Positions 31,818-32,003 of a stretch of DNA of 32,003 nt are shown here, one piece after another. This stretch comes from a virus. The stretch is from IMG/VR virus record IMGVR_UViG_3300021420_000097, positions 1 to 32,003 of that record. The stretch is one strand, 5' to 3'. A program made the position numbers and the translations under genes. A model generated the notes under the pieces. That model made no database searches. It had not been told where the DNA came from and saw only the letters and a program-made list of their open reading frames with translations. How positions within the stretch are numbered: the first letter of the stretch is position 1; every line of letters starts with the position of its first letter.

Positions 31818-31851
31818 CGAAAAAGAGCCCGGAAGCCGAAGCCTCCGGGCT
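31818..31851 (-). terminator. UUCG-loop terminator just before the DNA polymerase
   Basis: On the minus strand AGCCCGGAGGC, loop TTCG and GCTTCCGGGCT form an 11-bp stem (one G-U pair), 31851-31826, followed by CTTTTTC. This is a textbook Rho-independent terminator. It lies between the end of the upstream partial gene and the polymerase start, with only eight bases between it and GTG 31810. Confidence 0.85.
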
Positions 31852-31870
31852 TAGTTGGGGAGGCTCTATT

Positions 31871-32002
31871 TTACCGTGGTGGCCAAGAAGGCGGCTGAAA
31901 CTGGCCAGGACTAGAAGGGAATGCCGGTGCATTCTCGGCGCCCGGTACCTGCGCTTTAAAAGGAGGAAAGCCCGGTGACCCTCCGGGACCGTTTGCAGGG
32001 CC
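31871..32002 (-). CDS. C-terminus of a Pro/Gly-rich protein (partial)
   Basis: An open frame on the minus strand from the window edge to a TAA at 31873-31871. It gives 43 residues rich in Pro, Gly, Ala and Gln (GPANGPGGSPGFPPFKAQVP, then PAFPSSPGQFQPPSWPPR). It probably belongs to a replication-block protein. Disordered, Pro/Gly-rich tails are common in single-strand-binding proteins, but no core domain is visible. Confidence 0.5.
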   Translation of the reverse strand, partial: GPANGPGGSPGFPPFKAQVPGAENAPAFPSSPGQFQPPSWPPR

Positions 32003-32003
32003 A

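Noticed and set aside
1-32003. Integrase, CI-like repressor, transposase or attachment site
   Set aside because: No tyrosine or serine recombinase motif, no DDE transposase and no paired inverted repeats were seen; temperate life cycle cannot be shown from this window.

Overview
This window is a stretch of a tailed double-stranded DNA phage genome. It is most likely a podovirus with a P22/Bcep22-like head and portal module. The evidence is the set of recognisable parts: large terminase, portal, probable scaffold, major capsid, P22 gp4-like and gp10-like head-completion proteins, a gp7-like ejection protein, tail fibres and a tailspike, a lysozyme-fold endolysin, a holin, and a family A DNA polymerase with a proofreading domain. 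No integrase or CI-like repressor is visible, but the window is only part of the genome. The host is very likely Gram-negative, because the phage carries an O-antigen ligase/polymerase-like membrane protein and a pectate-lyase-type tailspike. A perfect chromosomal-type parS site suggests a host with a ParABS chromosome system, so probably not an enterobacterium.

Layout. (1) 1-1312: the end of a Pro/Ala-rich virion protein and a small HTH protein, on +. (2) 2481-1272: a four-gene minus cluster (36-aa membrane peptide, 160-aa protein, 68-aa protein, sigma region 4-like HTH protein) linked by 1-8 bp overlaps. (3) 2649-15079: a long plus block. It starts with accessory virion and surface genes (a secreted beta-rich protein, the O-antigen ligase-like protein, small structural proteins, a duplicated fibre-like pair, a secreted tail-fibre protein). 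The lysis cassette follows (endolysin, holin, second membrane protein), then TerL, a histone H1-like/RHH protein and tRNA-Leu(UAA). (4) 22675-15142: a long minus block (portal, small genes, cpn10-like protein, scaffold, tailspike) that ends at a GC-rich hairpin. (5) 22790-28431: a plus block with capsid, parS, connector and DNA-stabilising proteins and a fibre with repeats. (6) 28987-28428: a minus VRR-NUC nuclease and RHH pair. (7) 29058-29696: a gp7-like protein on +. (8) 32002-29643: minus replication genes (Pro-rich protein end, terminator, DNA polymerase, small protein).

Most genes are packed with ATGA, GTGA or TAATG overlaps and good Shine-Dalgarno (SD) sequences, and I used these to choose starts. 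Several real genes are very short (26, 29, 36 and 59 aa).

The features most worth a second look are these: an exact 16-bp parS palindrome just after the capsid gene; three tail or virion proteins with near-identical Sec-type signal peptides ending in A-x-A-Q; an O-antigen ligase-like gene inside the same plus block as two of them; a phage co-chaperonin in the head module; and a terminator hairpin placed directly in front of the DNA polymerase start. Together the secreted tail-like proteins and the O-antigen enzyme suggest an uncharacterised cell-surface module that remodels or masks the host envelope. That is inference.
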